In this document: one piece after another, positions 1 to 8,388 of the stretch
How positions within the stretch are numbered: the first letter of the stretch is position 1
Layout: every line of letters begins with the position of its first letter
From: Actinomyces oricola
GTDB taxonomy: Bacteria; Actinomycetota; Actinomycetes; Actinomycetales; Actinomycetaceae
Length of the DNA stretch: 58,819 bases
Direction of reading: 5' to 3'
Assembly: GCF_004104015.1 (NCBI RefSeq)
Contig: NZ_RYFV01000021.1
Location: 1 to 58,819, forward strand
The notes under the pieces: generated by a model
Told to the model about the DNA's origin: nothing
The model's input: the letters and a program-made list of their open reading frames with translations, nothing else
Database searches by the model: none
Translations under genes and position numbers: made by a program

Positions 1-96
1 TTCTACAACCACGACCGCCGACACAGCACAGCCGACATGCAGAGCCCCATCGACTACGAGACCAACACGGCCCAGGGCCTGCCCAAAACCGCATAA
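1..96 (+). pseudogene. IS3-family transposase OrfB, C-terminal fragment (cut by window edge)
   Basis: The frame open from base 1 encodes about 31 residues and stops at 94-96. It begins FYNHDRRHSTADMQSPIDYE, the conserved C-terminal end of the DDE integrase core of IS3-family OrfB proteins (FYNxxRRHSxL...SPxxYE). Only the tail is visible, so whether the element is complete upstream cannot be told. It abuts a broken IS630-type gene on the other strand, so two different elements are nested or juxtaposed here. Confidence 0.8.
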
Positions 97-119
97 GGAA
101 GCCCTCCACGATTCGGGGG

Positions 120-312
120 GAACCACACTCCGTATTGGCCACCCCCTGGGAGGCCAGCAGCACAATCCGCGCCCGCCGCACATAACCGGCAGGCATCGTC
201 GAAGAACGCAACCAACGCCCAAGCTCCTCACCATCACCATCACGAAGCACAAGACCAGGAGCACCAGGATGAGCCATACCCACATACTCCCAAACACCCA
301 ACCGTCTAGACA
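120..312 (-). pseudogene. IS630-family transposase, N-terminal fragment
   Basis: On the minus strand an open frame reads MAHPGAPGLVLRDGDGEELG, then RWLRSSTMPAGYVRRARIVL, then LASQGVANTE (ATG at 277-275). This is the N-terminal helix-turn-helix region of IS630-type transposases, whose typical form is LERW.RS.T.PA..VRRARIVLLA.EG.SNTEIA. The match ends near base 130, where the frame runs into the IS3 tail, so only about 55 residues remain and the catalytic DDE part is missing. The gene was probably truncated by the IS3 insertion. Exact ends are approximate because terminal repeats could not be defined. Confidence 0.65.
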
Positions 313-460
313 CTAACGACACGCGACACTAGGAGTGGGCACAGTGATCACCGCCCCGATTCTGACTGCGTTCTTGACCTGGTGGGCAGTGCGGGCCATT
401 GAGCGCCACACCTGCCTGCGCTGAGGCCACCGGCCATTAACCGGGGCGGCCCTGCGGCAT

Positions 461-1636
461 TCACATGCCGTTTGCCGGGGGCCGCGCCGGGCCGGCCACA
501 GTCGCCTGGGCCAGGACCTGGACGCCGTCGCGCCCGCCGTAGACGACGATGCTCTGGCCCGCCGCCAGGCCCCGCAGGGGCTGGGCCAGGTCCGCGTGCA
601 ACCTCCCCGCCGCCGGGTCGACCACCACGCGCGCCGGCACCGTGCGGCCGTGGGCCCGCACCTGCACACTCACGTTCTCCCAGCCCAGGGGGCCGGAGTC
701 GGCGGGGTAGGGGCCGGCGGCGTTAAGCGGTGCGGTGTCAGACAGGAGGACCAGTCCATCCCCGTCCACGCTGCGCCTGCTCAGCAGCTCTGCGGGGCCC
801 ACGACGACCTCGTTGGTCTCCGGACGGGTCTCAATGACGTAGCGCGGACGGCCGTCAGGGGCGGGGCGCGTCAGCCCCAGGCCCCGGCGCTGCCCCACAG
901 TGAACCCGTAGTAGCCGTTATGAGAGCCCAGCACCTCGCCCTCGGGCGAGACCAGCGCCCCCTTGTCCGTGCCCAGAGCCCGGGTGAGGAATCCTCGCGT
1001 GTCGCCGTTGGCGACGAAGCAAATGTCGTAGGAGTCCGGCTTGTCCGCCACCGGCAGCCCCCGGTCCCGCGCCTCGGAGCGCACCTCCGCCTTCGAGGGG
1101 ACCTCGCCCAGGGGGAACAGGGCCCGGGACAGGCCCTGGCGGCCGGAGACGGCCAGCACATAGGACTGGTCCTTGGCGCTGTTTCTGGCCCGGAGCAGTT
1201 CCAGGCCGGTCGCCTGCCCTGGGCATCCCGCGCTCGCCCCACCGCGCAGGCGCGCGTAGTGCCCGGTGACCACCGCGTCGAAACCCAGGGCCAGGGCGCG
1301 CTTAAGCAGGGCATCGAACTTGACTCGCTCATTGCAGCGCACACACGGGTTGGGGGTGCGTCCGGCCCGGTACTCCGCCAGGAAGTCCGACACCACCCGC
1401 TCCTCGAACTCCTGACTCAGGTCCCACACGTAGAAGGGGATCCCCAGGATCTGCGCGGCCCAGCGGGCGTCGGAGGCGTCCTCAATGGAACAGCATCCGC
1501 GCGAGCCGGTGCGGGTGGCGGCCCGGTTGCGGGTCAGCGCCATGTGCACGCCGACCATATCGTGCCCGGCGTCAAGCACCCGCGCCGCTGCCACAGCCGA
1601 ATCAACGCCCCCTGACAGGGCCGCCAGCACGCGCAT
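461..1636 (-). CDS. mnmA: tRNA-specific 2-thiouridylase MnmA
   Basis: MnmA thiolates U34 of tRNA-Lys, -Glu and -Gln in the cytoplasm, using ATP and a persulfide sulfur donor. The 391-residue product opens [20 protein letters not shown], carrying the PP-loop SGGVDS. It has the two catalytic cysteine motifs NPCVRCNE and SYDICFV, plus GHYARL and [10 protein letters not shown], in the family order. The ATG at 1636 was chosen because the PP-loop always starts within a few residues of the N-terminus; the frame stays open upstream to 1723 but that part is not conserved. It is divergent from the hydrolase gene at 1773. Insertion-sequence debris lies immediately downstream. Confidence 0.95.
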   Translation of the reverse strand: MRVLAALSGGVDSAVAAARVLDAGHDMVGVHMALTRNRAATRTGSRGCCSIEDASDARWAAQILGIPFYVWDLSQEFEERVVSDFLAEYRAGRTPNPCVRCNERVKFDALLKRALALGFDAVVTGHYARLRGGASAGCPGQATGLELLRARNSAKDQSYVLAVSGRQGLSRALFPLGEVPSKAEVRSEARDRGLPVADKPDSYDICFVANGDTRGFLTRALGTDKGALVSPEGEVLGSHNGYYGFTVGQRRGLGLTRPAPDGRPRYVIETRPETNEVVVGPAELLSRRSVDGDGLVLLSDTAPLNAAGPYPADSGPLGWENVSVQVRAHGRTVPARVVVDPAAGRLHADLAQPLRGLAAGQSIVVYGGRDGVQVLAQATVAGPARPPANGM

Positions 1637-1760
1637 ACACACGCACCTCCTCTCGGACAGAACGGGGCCGAGCCCCGTCGGCGGCAGGCGGGCCGCCGAG
1701 CTCACCGGGACATTGTGTCCCACCGCGAGGGCATCGTGCGCCTGTGCCTCAGGCTGTGCC

Positions 1761-1766
1761 TAGAGT
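1761..1766 (+). promoter_or_regulatory. Likely -10 element of a leaderless promoter
   Basis: TAGAGT lies six bases before the GTG start of the hydrolase at 1773. With normal -10 to start-point spacing, transcription would begin at the GTG itself, so the mRNA would be leaderless, a common arrangement in actinobacteria. No convincing -35 box and no Shine-Dalgarno sequence are visible, which fits this reading but does not prove it. Confidence 0.45.
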
Positions 1767-1772
1767 TGCCGC

Positions 1773-3071
1773 GTGCCTGTCTCACCCGACCTGTTGACCA
1801 GCCCCTGGTCCCCGGCCACTGCCGGGCTGCTGACCCGCGACCACCACCTGACCGTCCCCCTGGACCGCAGCGGGAACGGGGATCGCCTCCCCGACGGTAG
1901 GGCGACCATGACCATCTACGCCCGTGAGATCGCCCTGGTCGCGGACCGCGACCCGACCGCCAAGCCACCGTTGGTCTTCCTTCAGGGCGGCCCCGGATTC
2001 GAGGCGCCCCGCCCCAGCCCCGACGCCGGTCTGGGGTGGATTGGCGCCATTTTGGAGCATCACCGTCTCATCTTGATCGACCAGCGCGGCACCGGCGCCT
2101 CCACTCCCATTGACCGCCCCGACGCCGGAGGGGACGCGGCCGGCACCGCCCGCCTGCTCACCCATCTGCGTGCTGACGAGATTGTCGAGGACTGTGAGGA
2201 TCTGCGCCGCGCGTTGGGCCTGGAGCGCTGGAGCGTGCTGGGCCAGTCGTTCGGGGGCTTCTGCGTCACTCGATACCTGTCCGCCCACGCTCAGAGCCTG
2301 GAGCACGTCTATTTCACCGGCGGCCTGCCCGCCGTGGACCGGGGCATTGAGGACGTCTACGTTCTGACCTATGAGGCGATGCGCGCCAAGAGCGAGGACT
2401 TCTACGCCCGCCACCCCGCCGACCGCGACCGCATGGCCGATCTCACGGAGCGGGCTGCGCGCGGGGATCTGCTCACCCCGACGGGCAAGCCCATTAGCCC
2501 CGCCCGCCTGCGCTCCATCGGCGTCGTGCTGGGCGCCAGTGGTGGCGTCGACTCCTTGCACCACCTCCTGGAGGCCGATCCCGACTCCATGCGCTTGCGT
2601 CACGACCTGGTCGCCGCCCTGCCGTTTCAAGCCCGCAACCCGCTCTACCCCGTCCTACTCGACTCCTGCTGGGCCAATGGCGGGGTCACCGCCTGGGCGG
2701 CCGAGGGCGCCCTCCCGGCGGACTTCCACGCCGACCCCACCCTGCTCACCGGTGAGCACGTGACCCGCACTCACCTGGCCGAGGACCCGCTCCTGGCGCC
2801 CTGGCTGCCGGTGGCCCAGGCCCTGGCCGAGCACGAATGGCCCCGCCTCTACGACGAGGCCGCCCTGCGCTCGGCCCAAGTGCCCGGAGCGGCCGCCGTC
2901 TACGCGCGCGACGTCTTCGTGCCCATGAATTGCTCGCTGGCCACTGCGGCCCTCATGCCGCGTCTGCGCACCTGGGTGACCAGCGAATACGAGCACAACG
3001 GCTCGCGGGCCTCCGGCGGCGCCGTCTTCACCAGGCTGCGGGCCCTGGCCACGGGCGCGGTTATCCGCTGA
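1773..3071 (+). CDS. Alpha/beta hydrolase, proline iminopeptidase-like (peptidase S33 family)
   Basis: The 432-residue protein has the S33 fold signatures: the oxyanion segment VFLQGGPGFE, then LIDQRGTGAS, then the nucleophile elbow GQSFGG with its serine, followed by the variable cap region. Members release N-terminal proline or other residues from small peptides in the cytosol; the exact substrate cannot be read from sequence. The start is a GTG with a putative -10 six bases upstream. No signal peptide is seen. It is a single gene between divergent mnmA and convergent cysE, closed by GC-rich hairpins at 3151-3197. Confidence 0.85.
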   Translation: MPVSPDLLTSPWSPATAGLLTRDHHLTVPLDRSGNGDRLPDGRATMTIYAREIALVADRDPTAKPPLVFLQGGPGFEAPRPSPDAGLGWIGAILEHHRLILIDQRGTGASTPIDRPDAGGDAAGTARLLTHLRADEIVEDCEDLRRALGLERWSVLGQSFGGFCVTRYLSAHAQSLEHVYFTGGLPAVDRGIEDVYVLTYEAMRAKSEDFYARHPADRDRMADLTERAARGDLLTPTGKPISPARLRSIGVVLGASGGVDSLHHLLEADPDSMRLRHDLVAALPFQARNPLYPVLLDSCWANGGVTAWAAEGALPADFHADPTLLTGEHVTRTHLAEDPLLAPWLPVAQALAEHEWPRLYDEAALRSAQVPGAAAVYARDVFVPMNCSLATAALMPRLRTWVTSEYEHNGSRASGGAVFTRLRALATGAVIR

Positions 3072-3150
3072 CCGTTCCGACCGTTTTCTGATCGTCTTCC
3101 GACCGTTTTCGGTCCCCGGTCTCGGTCTTCCCTGGTCTGCCGACCGGCCG

Positions 3151-3197
3151 CCGCGGAGGCGCGCGCCTCCGCGGTACCCCGGCGATGCGCGCCGGGG
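3151..3197. terminator. Pair of GC-rich hairpins between convergent genes
   Basis: Bases 3151-3174 are a perfect 24-bp palindrome with arms CCGCGGAGGCGC / GCGCCTCCGCGG. Bases 3177-3197 form a second stem (CCCCGGC, seven-base loop, GCCGGGG). They lie between the hydrolase and convergent cysE and could end transcription from both sides. There is no strong T-run. Confidence 0.55.
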
Positions 3198-3257
3198 CGC
3201 ACACGTCGAGGACTCAGATGTAAATCTGATAAATCAGATAAATGGGTGTCAATGGGC

Positions 3258-3833
3258 TCAGATGTAGATGGTGGGATCGAGCATGAGCTCGGGGTCGGTC
3301 TTGGGGTCGCGCACCCGACTGGGGACCCCTACGGCCACATGACCCTGAGGCACATTCTTAATCAGCACCGCATTGGCCCCGATCTTCGCCCCGTCCTGCA
3401 CCGTGACCGGGCCCAGCACCTTGGCCCCGGCCCCGATCTGCACATTGTTGCCAATGGTGGGGTGGCGCTTGCCCGGATTCATGGAAACCCCGCCCAGGGT
3501 GACGCCGTGGAACATGAGGACGTCGTCGCCGACCTCAGCGGTCTCCCCAATGACCACGCCCATGCCGTGGTCGATGAAGAAACGCTCTCCAATAACCGCC
3601 GCGGGATGGATTTCAATGCCGGTGGCATTGCGGGCGGCCTGGGACAGGGCCCGGGCGGCGAAGCGGTGCCCCTTGCGCCATAGGCGGTGGGCGGCGCGGT
3701 GAGCCCACAGGGCGTGCACCCCCGGGTACAGCAGGGCCACCTCGAAGCTCGAGCGTGCGGCGGGGTCGCGCCTGCGGGCCGTGGCCAGGTCCTCACGGGC
3801 CAAATCGAGGAAGGACCGGTGCGAGTTGTGCAT
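3258..3833 (-). CDS. cysE: Serine O-acetyltransferase CysE
   Basis: CysE makes O-acetylserine from serine and acetyl-CoA, the first step of cysteine synthesis, and feeds CysK encoded just upstream in the same transcript. The 191-residue product has left-handed beta-helix hexapeptide repeats running through [19 protein letters not shown], then [17 protein letters not shown] and HPTIGNNV, with the catalytic His in the IDHG motif. It is the short bacterial form. The ATG at 3833 is preceded by AGGAG; the open frame extends further upstream but that part is not conserved. The C-terminus ends in isoleucine (DPTIYI), as usual for CysE tails that dock into the CysK active site. Confidence 0.93.
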   Translation of the reverse strand: MHNSHRSFLDLAREDLATARRRDPAARSSFEVALLYPGVHALWAHRAAHRLWRKGHRFAARALSQAARNATGIEIHPAAVIGERFFIDHGMGVVIGETAEVGDDVLMFHGVTLGGVSMNPGKRHPTIGNNVQIGAGAKVLGPVTVQDGAKIGANAVLIKNVPQGHVAVGVPSRVRDPKTDPELMLDPTIYI

Positions 3834-3946
3834 GGTGCTCCTGTCAGGAGAGTCGTCACGGGCGCCGCGCCGGCGGCCCCCGAGGGACAACGCCGCCGGC
3901 GGCGCCGGTGTTCCCGGGCGCCGCCGACAGCCGGCCGACTCATGAC

Positions 3947-4876
3947 TCAGTTGAGGTAGTCGGCGTACAACGGGGTGGACAGGTAGCGCTCGCCGGTGTC
4001 CGGGAGCACGGTGACAATGGTCGTGCCGGCCAGCTCGGGGCGCTTGGCCAACTGCGCGGCGGCCACGAGGGCCGCACCCGAGGAGATGCCCACCAGCAGG
4101 CCCTCCTCGGCGGCGGCACGACGGGCGTAAACCAGGGCGTCGTCGGAGCGGACGTGCAACAACTCGTCCCAGATGCCCTGGTCCAGGACGTCAGGGATCA
4201 CATTGGGGCCCAGTCCCTGGATCTTGTGGGGGGCGGCGTGGCCCTCACTGAGCAGCGGGGACTCGGCGGGCTCCACGCCGAAGATCTTAATGCCGGGCAC
4301 CTCCTGACGCAGTACGTGCCCGACGCCAGTCAGCGTGCCGCCGGTGCCGATACCGGCCACGAAAACGTCGATCTTGCCCTCGGTGGCCTCCAGGATCTCC
4401 CTGGCCGTGGTCTCGCGGTGGATCTTGGGGTTGGCGGGGTTGGAGAACTGGGAGGCCAGGATCGAGTTAGGGGTGATCGCCTGAATCTCTTCGGCGCGCT
4501 TGACCGCCCCGGCCACGCCGCCCTCGGTGGTCAGAACCAGGTCGGCGCCGAAGGCGCGCATAATGGCCCGGCGCTCCTTAGACATGGTCTCCGGCATGGT
4601 GATGACGACCCGGTAGCCCAGGGCGGCGCCGACCATGGCCAGGCCGACCCCGGTGTTACCGCTGGTCGCCTCGATAATGGTGCCCCCCGGCTGGAGCGCC
4701 CCGGAGGCCTCGGCGGCGCGCACGATCGACAGGGCGATGCGGTCCTTGACGCTGCCGGCGGGCTCGAAACCCTCGAGTTTGGCCAAGACGGTGGCCGGTG
4801 CTCCGTCGGTGACGCGGTTAATGCGCACCAGGGGGGTGGAGCCGACAAGGTCAGTGATGTTGGAGGCGAAAGCCAT
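3947..4876 (-). CDS. cysK: Cysteine synthase A (O-acetylserine sulfhydrylase)
   Basis: CysK joins O-acetylserine and sulfide to cysteine with pyridoxal phosphate. The 309-residue protein carries SVKDR with the PLP lysine at about residue 44, the substrate loop TSGNTG at 71-76, and the phosphate loop GIGTGGT. Length and motif order are those of CysK. It is transcribed ahead of cysE with a 113-base gap, so the two form one operon. The start ATG has AAGGAA upstream. A short cysteine-rich leader ORF sits about 190 bases upstream (5067-5117), suggesting cysteine-responsive control. Confidence 0.95.
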   Translation of the reverse strand: MAFASNITDLVGSTPLVRINRVTDGAPATVLAKLEGFEPAGSVKDRIALSIVRAAEASGALQPGGTIIEATSGNTGVGLAMVGAALGYRVVITMPETMSKERRAIMRAFGADLVLTTEGGVAGAVKRAEEIQAITPNSILASQFSNPANPKIHRETTAREILEATEGKIDVFVAGIGTGGTLTGVGHVLRQEVPGIKIFGVEPAESPLLSEGHAAPHKIQGLGPNVIPDVLDQGIWDELLHVRSDDALVYARRAAAEEGLLVGISSGAALVAAAQLAKRPELAGTTIVTVLPDTGERYLSTPLYADYLN

Positions 4877-5066
4877 GGTGGTTCCTTATGGTTGTTGGGT
4901 CCCTCGTCCATGAAGCTCCGGGAAACGGGGTGCGGCATGGAGGCGTTGAGGGGGCGGGCGTGTGCCGGTGACGGTTCGCCGCCGTCGGGTACGGGTCGGC
5001 GGGGCGTGCGCCCCAGGCGCCGGGCATGCGCGTGGCGAGACGCGCACAGTGTCATGGCCGGGCGCC

Positions 5067-5117
5067 CTATTGACACATGCAGCAGGAAAGGGGCATCGCG
5101 CACATGACGGTGGTCAT
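5067..5117 (-). CDS. Cysteine-rich leader peptide upstream of cysK
   Basis: A 16-codon ORF reads MTTVMCAMPLSCCMCQ and stops at TAG (5069-5067). It starts at an ATG (5117-5115) placed four bases after a strong AGAGGAGGA ribosome site. Four of 16 residues are cysteine, against a very low frequency elsewhere, and it lies in the 358-base leader of the cysteine operon cysK-cysE. Actinobacterial upstream ORFs with cysteine tracts are known to act as cysteine attenuators: ribosome stalling at Cys codons when Cys-tRNA is scarce opens downstream translation. Function here is inferred from position and composition. The rest of 4877-5234 contains no other gene I can support. Confidence 0.7.
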   Translation of the reverse strand: MTTVMCAMPLSCCMCQ

Positions 5118-5234
5118 GGGGTCCTCCTCTCCCGGGCTGCGGGCCCATCCCGGGAACCGCAATGAGCGGACCATACCGCTGCCCGTGGCGCCGCCGTCAA
5201 GTCCAGTCCACCAGCCAGTCCACTTAGGCGGCTC

Positions 5235-5915
5235 TCAGAGCGGACGTTCCACTACTCGGCTCCCGGCCGGCTCAGGGGTCACCCGCCCCTGAGTCAGGGA
5301 GGCCAGCAGCTCTCCCAAGGGTCGAGGGTCGGGGGAGTTCGTGGATACGACGACGACGGCGTGGGTGGAGCCCCAGCGCGTCTCCTCCACGGTGAGTCCG
5401 CCGACCGAGCCGACCGATTCGGGGTGCCCCCTGGTCGCACCCGGGTTCCGCAGCCCCGCTTCCAATCGTCCGGCCTGAGACACTGGCGTGCGCAGTTCCC
5501 ACAGGTGGCGGCGCTCCAGGCGCACCCGGGTGGCCGCGGCCAGGGCCTGGGCGGTGGCCTGGGAGTAGGCGCGCACCAGGCCGCCGGTGCCCAGGAGGGT
5601 GCCCCCGAAGTAGCGGGTCACCACCACGGTCGTATTGGTCAGGCCCGTGCCGCGCAGCACCTCCAGCATGGGCTGGCCGGCGGTGCCCGAGGGCTCGCCG
5701 TCGTCGTTGGAGCGTTCGACCGGCCGGGCTCCGGGGGCGTCCACCACGAAGGCCGAGCAGTGGTGGCGCGCGTCGGGGCGGGCGGCGCGGATGCGGGCAA
5801 TGAAGGCGCGGGCGGCCTCCTCGTCGTCGGTGCGCTCGGCGCGCCCCAGGAAGTGGGAGCGCTTGACCTCCAGGTCGACCTGTGGCTGCTCGCCGCGCGA
5901 GAGGGTCAGTGGCAT
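5235..5915 (-). CDS. YigZ/IMPACT-family protein
   Basis: The 226-residue protein matches the UPF0029/IMPACT family. It has an early KRSHFLG segment, RHHCSAFVV, the conserved SNDDGEPSGTAGQPMLEVL (the family DDGEPxGTAG box), then VVVTRYFGGTLLGTGGLVRA. The C-terminal half is the shorter DUF1949-like ferredoxin fold. Members are implicated in translation-associated processes, but no reaction is established. It starts with ATG at 5915 and is divergent from the rpmF region. It ends about 120 bases before the cysteine leader ORF, so it could share upstream transcription with cysK. Confidence 0.88.
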   Translation of the reverse strand: MPLTLSRGEQPQVDLEVKRSHFLGRAERTDDEEAARAFIARIRAARPDARHHCSAFVVDAPGARPVERSNDDGEPSGTAGQPMLEVLRGTGLTNTTVVVTRYFGGTLLGTGGLVRAYSQATAQALAAATRVRLERRHLWELRTPVSQAGRLEAGLRNPGATRGHPESVGSVGGLTVEETRWGSTHAVVVVSTNSPDPRPLGELLASLTQGRVTPEPAGSRVVERPL

Positions 5916-5985
5916 AGCCGTATGGTTTCATGCCCCTGGTGTTCGGTGAGGCGCCTCGAGCGGAAACTGGTTCTCCGCCTCCGAA

Positions 5986-6031
5986 TTCCCGCCCCGGGGG
6001 CCCGGCGGTTCCCGCCCCGGGGGCCCGGCGG
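5986..6031. repeat. Perfect 23-bp tandem duplication
   Basis: Bases 5986-6008 are repeated exactly at 6009-6031. The unit starts TTCCCGCCCCGGGGG and ends CCCGGCGG. It is noncoding, lying between yigZ and rpmF. Each unit contains the palindromic core GCCCCGGGGGC, so the pair can form alternative hairpins. A simple replication-slippage duplication is the likeliest origin. Confidence 0.9.
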
Positions 6032-6197
6032 GGAGCCGAGGCCCGGTCAGCCCGGCGGGGGCTCTCAACGGGAGCGATGTCACACGGTAGGGGCTGGCTC
6101 TGGGCTGGTAGCGACTCGCGTCAAGTCGTTATGGTGTCCCTTGGTCCAGTTTTCGACGGATCGCTAGATCCCCTAGACGCTTGAGAGGAGCGGGTCC

Positions 6198-6362
6198 ATG
6201 GCAGTGCCGAAGCGGAAGATGTCCCGCAGCAACACCCGTACCCGCCGTTCGCAGTGGAAGGCCCAGCTCACCGAGCTCAACACCGTCCGCGTGGCGGGCC
6301 GCGAGATCACCGTGCCCCGCCGCCTGGTGAAGGCGTACAAGACTGGCCTGATCGAGCCCTGA
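6198..6362 (+). CDS. rpmF: 50S ribosomal protein L32, zinc-free form
   Basis: The 54-residue product begins [20 protein letters not shown], the invariant start of L32, a component of the large ribosomal subunit. It lacks the CxxC...CxxC zinc ribbon of the cysteine-containing paralog, so it is the C-minus form that needs no zinc. In many actinobacteria this form is induced under zinc limitation; here it may simply be the only copy. A GAGAGGAG ribosome site lies 11 bases upstream of the ATG. tRNA-Gly begins 36 bases after the stop. Confidence 0.93.
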   Translation: MAVPKRKMSRSNTRTRRSQWKAQLTELNTVRVAGREITVPRRLVKAYKTGLIEP

Positions 6363-6398
6363 GGGCGTCCTCCCGGGCGGCGACTGCCGCCTGATCGC

Positions 6399-6472
6399 GC
6401 GGGTGTAGCTCAATGGTAGAGCCTCTGCCTTCCAAGCAGATTGCGCGGGTTCGATTCCCGTCACCCGCTCCA
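6399..6472 (+). tRNA. tRNA-Gly (anticodon TCC)
   Basis: The 74-base cloverleaf includes an encoded CCA end. The acceptor stem GCGGGTG pairs with CACCCGC, the discriminator is T, and the anticodon loop CTTCCAA holds TCC. The T-arm is GCGGGTTCGATTCCCGT. It reads GGA and, by wobble, GGG codons. Confidence 0.97.
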
Positions 6473-6478
6473 CGGGTC

Positions 6479-6508
6479 GGGTAGGGGCTGCGTCGGCAGC
6501 CCCTACCC
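6479..6508 (+). terminator. Strong hairpin between the two tRNAs
   Basis: GGGTAGGGGCTG and CAGCCCCTACCC form a perfect 12-bp stem with a six-base loop between tRNA-Gly and tRNA-Pro. It may terminate the rpmF/tRNA-Gly transcript or act as a processing element. No T-run follows. Confidence 0.6.
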
Positions 6509-6515
6509 ACTCTCA

Positions 6516-6592
6516 CGGGCTGTGGCGCAGTTTGGTAGCGCACCTGCTTTGGGAGCAGGGGGCCGCGGGTTCAAATCCCGCCAGCCCGACCA
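6516..6592 (+). tRNA. tRNA-Pro (anticodon TGG)
   Basis: The 77-base cloverleaf includes an encoded CCA. The acceptor CGGGCTG pairs with CAGCCCG with discriminator A, and the C-N first-position character is typical of bacterial tRNA-Pro. The anticodon loop TTTGGGA holds TGG, and the T-arm is GCGGGTTCAAATCCCGC. Intergenic sequence of about 230 bases follows before tig. Confidence 0.97.
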
Positions 6593-6738
6593 TTGAAGCT
6601 GCACGCCGAATCGACGTTAGCCCATGTCATGGATGCTCCATGGCGTGGGTTTTCTCGAGCCCGGCGCCAGGCGGCGCCTGTGGCCAGGGTCATCGACCAT
6701 GCCCCGGTCGTGCTTTCACTGCGCCGGGGGCGGTGCCC

Positions 6739-6744
6739 TAAGAT
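6739..6744 (+). promoter_or_regulatory. Candidate -10 for trigger factor
   Basis: TAAGAT lies 76 bases before the GTG start of tig. A weak -35 candidate, TTTCAC, lies 19 bases upstream of it. It is the only good -10 in this gap, but the spacing is loose. Confidence 0.3.
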
Positions 6745-6820
6745 GACACGGATTGACGCCGCACAAGGCGTCCACCGCGCAGCCGGTGCCACCTGTACCC
6801 CAGTTTCGGAGTAGACACTC

Positions 6821-8218
6821 GTGAAGAGCACTGTCGAGAACCTTGACCCCACGCGCATCAAGCTGACCGTGGAGGTCCCCTACGAGGAGCTCAAGCCCAG
6901 CCTCGACGCCGCCTACAAGGAGATCGGCTCCCAGATCCAGGTGCCCGGCTTCCGTCGCGGCCACGTCCCCGCCCGGGTCATTGACCAGCGGGTGGGGCGC
7001 GCCTCCGTCATCCAGGAGGCCGTCAACAACGCCCTGCCCGATATCTACCGCGACGCCATGACCCGGGCCGAGCGCGTCCCCATGCTTCAGCCCGAACTCG
7101 AGATCACCGAGCTGCCCAATGTCTCCGGCCCCCAGGGCGGCCAACTCGTCTTCACTGCCGAGGCCACCGTCCGCCCGGTCTTCGATCTGCCCGCGCTGGC
7201 CGACGCCGAGATCACGGTCGACACCATCGAGGTCGCCGACGAGGATGTGGACGCCGAGCTCGACTCCCTGCGCGCCCGCTTCGGCTTCCTGCGATCCGTG
7301 GCCCGCGAGGCCCGGACCGGCGACTTCGTCACCATTGACCTCAAGGCCGTCATCGACGGGGAGGAGGTCGACTCCGTGGCCGGTGTCTCCTACGAGATCG
7401 GCAAGGGCAACATGCTCCCGGGTCTGGACGACGCCCTGAGCGGACTCAAGGCCGAGGAGTCCACCACCTTCACCACCGAGCTGGCCGGGGGCGAGCACGC
7501 CGGCGAGCAGGCCGAGGTCACCGTCACCGCCACCGCCGTCAAGGAGCGGGAGCTGCCCGAGGCTGACGACGAGTTCGCCCAGATGGCCTCCGAGTTCGAT
7601 TCGGTTGACGAACTGCGCGATGACCTCAAGGGACAGGTCGCCAGCCGCAAGGCCGGCGACCAGGCCGTCGCCGCCCGTGACGCCCTCCTGGAATGGCTGC
7701 ACGCCGAGGTCTCCTTCGATGTCCCCGCGGCAGTCGTTGACGTCGAGGTCAAGCAGCACCTCACCGCTGAGGGCAAGGAGGAGGACGACGCCCACGGTGA
7801 GGAGATCCGTGAGAAGGTCGTCGGTTCTGTGCGCGAGCAGATCCTCCTGGATGCTCTGGCTGAGGCCCTCCAGGTCGAGGTCACCCAGGATGAGGTCTTC
7901 CAGTTCCTCGTCCAGACCGCCCAGCAGTACGGCATGGAGCCGGCCGAGTTCATGCAGGGCGCCCAGAAGGCCGGCCAGATCCCGGCCTTCGTCTCCGAGA
8001 TCGCCCGCAATAAGTCCCTGGCCCTGGCCCTGCGCCAGGTCAGTGTCAAGGACTCCGCCGGCCAGGCCGTCGACCTCACCGAGTTCATTGGCTCAGATGA
8101 GCTCGACGCCCAGAACCTCGTCACCGAGGTTGAGCATGTCGCCGACCCGACTGACGCCGAGGACTCCGCCTTCTCGCCATCCTCCGCCTCCTCGGCCTCT
8201 GCTGACTCGGCGCAGTGA
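6821..8218 (+). CDS. tig: Trigger factor (ribosome-associated chaperone, peptidyl-prolyl isomerase)
   Basis: Trigger factor binds L23 at the ribosomal exit tunnel and shields nascent chains. The 465-residue protein starts MKSTVENLDPTRIKLTVEVP and has the ribosome-docking loop PGFRRGHVPARVID near residues 43-56. A central FKBP-type domain follows (TGDFVTIDLKAVIDGEEVD ... NMLPGLDDALSGL), then a long helical C-terminal chaperone domain. The last 20 residues are a Ser/Ala-rich tail. It starts with GTG. A strong terminator follows at 8254-8294. In actinobacteria tig commonly precedes clpP-clpX; here a TetR/ABC unit and a minus-strand operon sit between them. Confidence 0.96.
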   Translation: MKSTVENLDPTRIKLTVEVPYEELKPSLDAAYKEIGSQIQVPGFRRGHVPARVIDQRVGRASVIQEAVNNALPDIYRDAMTRAERVPMLQPELEITELPNVSGPQGGQLVFTAEATVRPVFDLPALADAEITVDTIEVADEDVDAELDSLRARFGFLRSVAREARTGDFVTIDLKAVIDGEEVDSVAGVSYEIGKGNMLPGLDDALSGLKAEESTTFTTELAGGEHAGEQAEVTVTATAVKERELPEADDEFAQMASEFDSVDELRDDLKGQVASRKAGDQAVAARDALLEWLHAEVSFDVPAAVVDVEVKQHLTAEGKEEDDAHGEEIREKVVGSVREQILLDALAEALQVEVTQDEVFQFLVQTAQQYGMEPAEFMQGAQKAGQIPAFVSEIARNKSLALALRQVSVKDSAGQAVDLTEFIGSDELDAQNLVTEVEHVADPTDAEDSAFSPSSASSASADSAQ

Positions 8219-8253
8219 GAGCGGTGAGATAACCCTCTTCAGCACCGACCCGC

Positions 8254-8294
8254 ACGGGCCCCGCACCGGTTTACCGGTGCGGGGCCCCGTTTTG
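8254..8294 (+). terminator. Rho-independent terminator after tig
   Basis: A 15-bp perfect stem (GGGCCCCGCACCGGT / ACCGGTGCGGGGCCC) with a two-base loop is followed by CGTTTTGT. It lies 40 bases after the tig stop. This is one of the few hairpins here with a clear T-run. Confidence 0.85.
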
Positions 8295-8315
8295 TCGCGC
8301 CCTCATCTCGTGGTC

Positions 8316-8375
8316 TTGTGCACGGCGCCGCCCCGCCCTAGTATGTGACTGACCAGTCATATGACTGAGCAGTCA
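8316..8375 (+). promoter_or_regulatory. tetR promoter with double operator
   Basis: TTGTGC (8316-8321), a 17-base spacer and TAGTAT (8339-8344) make a good promoter. Two 14-bp dyads follow directly: TGACTgaccAGTCA (8346-8359) and TGACTgagcAGTCA (8362-8375), spaced 16 bases apart. The pair covers the predicted start point and ends just before the regulator's start codon, as expected for autorepression by a TetR-type protein. Confidence 0.8.
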
Positions 8376-8388
8376 CATGGAGGCGGCA

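Noticed and set aside
4531-5148. Long minus-strand frame covering the cysK leader and 5' half of cysK
   Set aside because: It overlaps cysK in another frame, shows no conserved motif, and is explained by high GC. Only the short Cys-rich ORF in this leader has a ribosome site and a meaningful composition.
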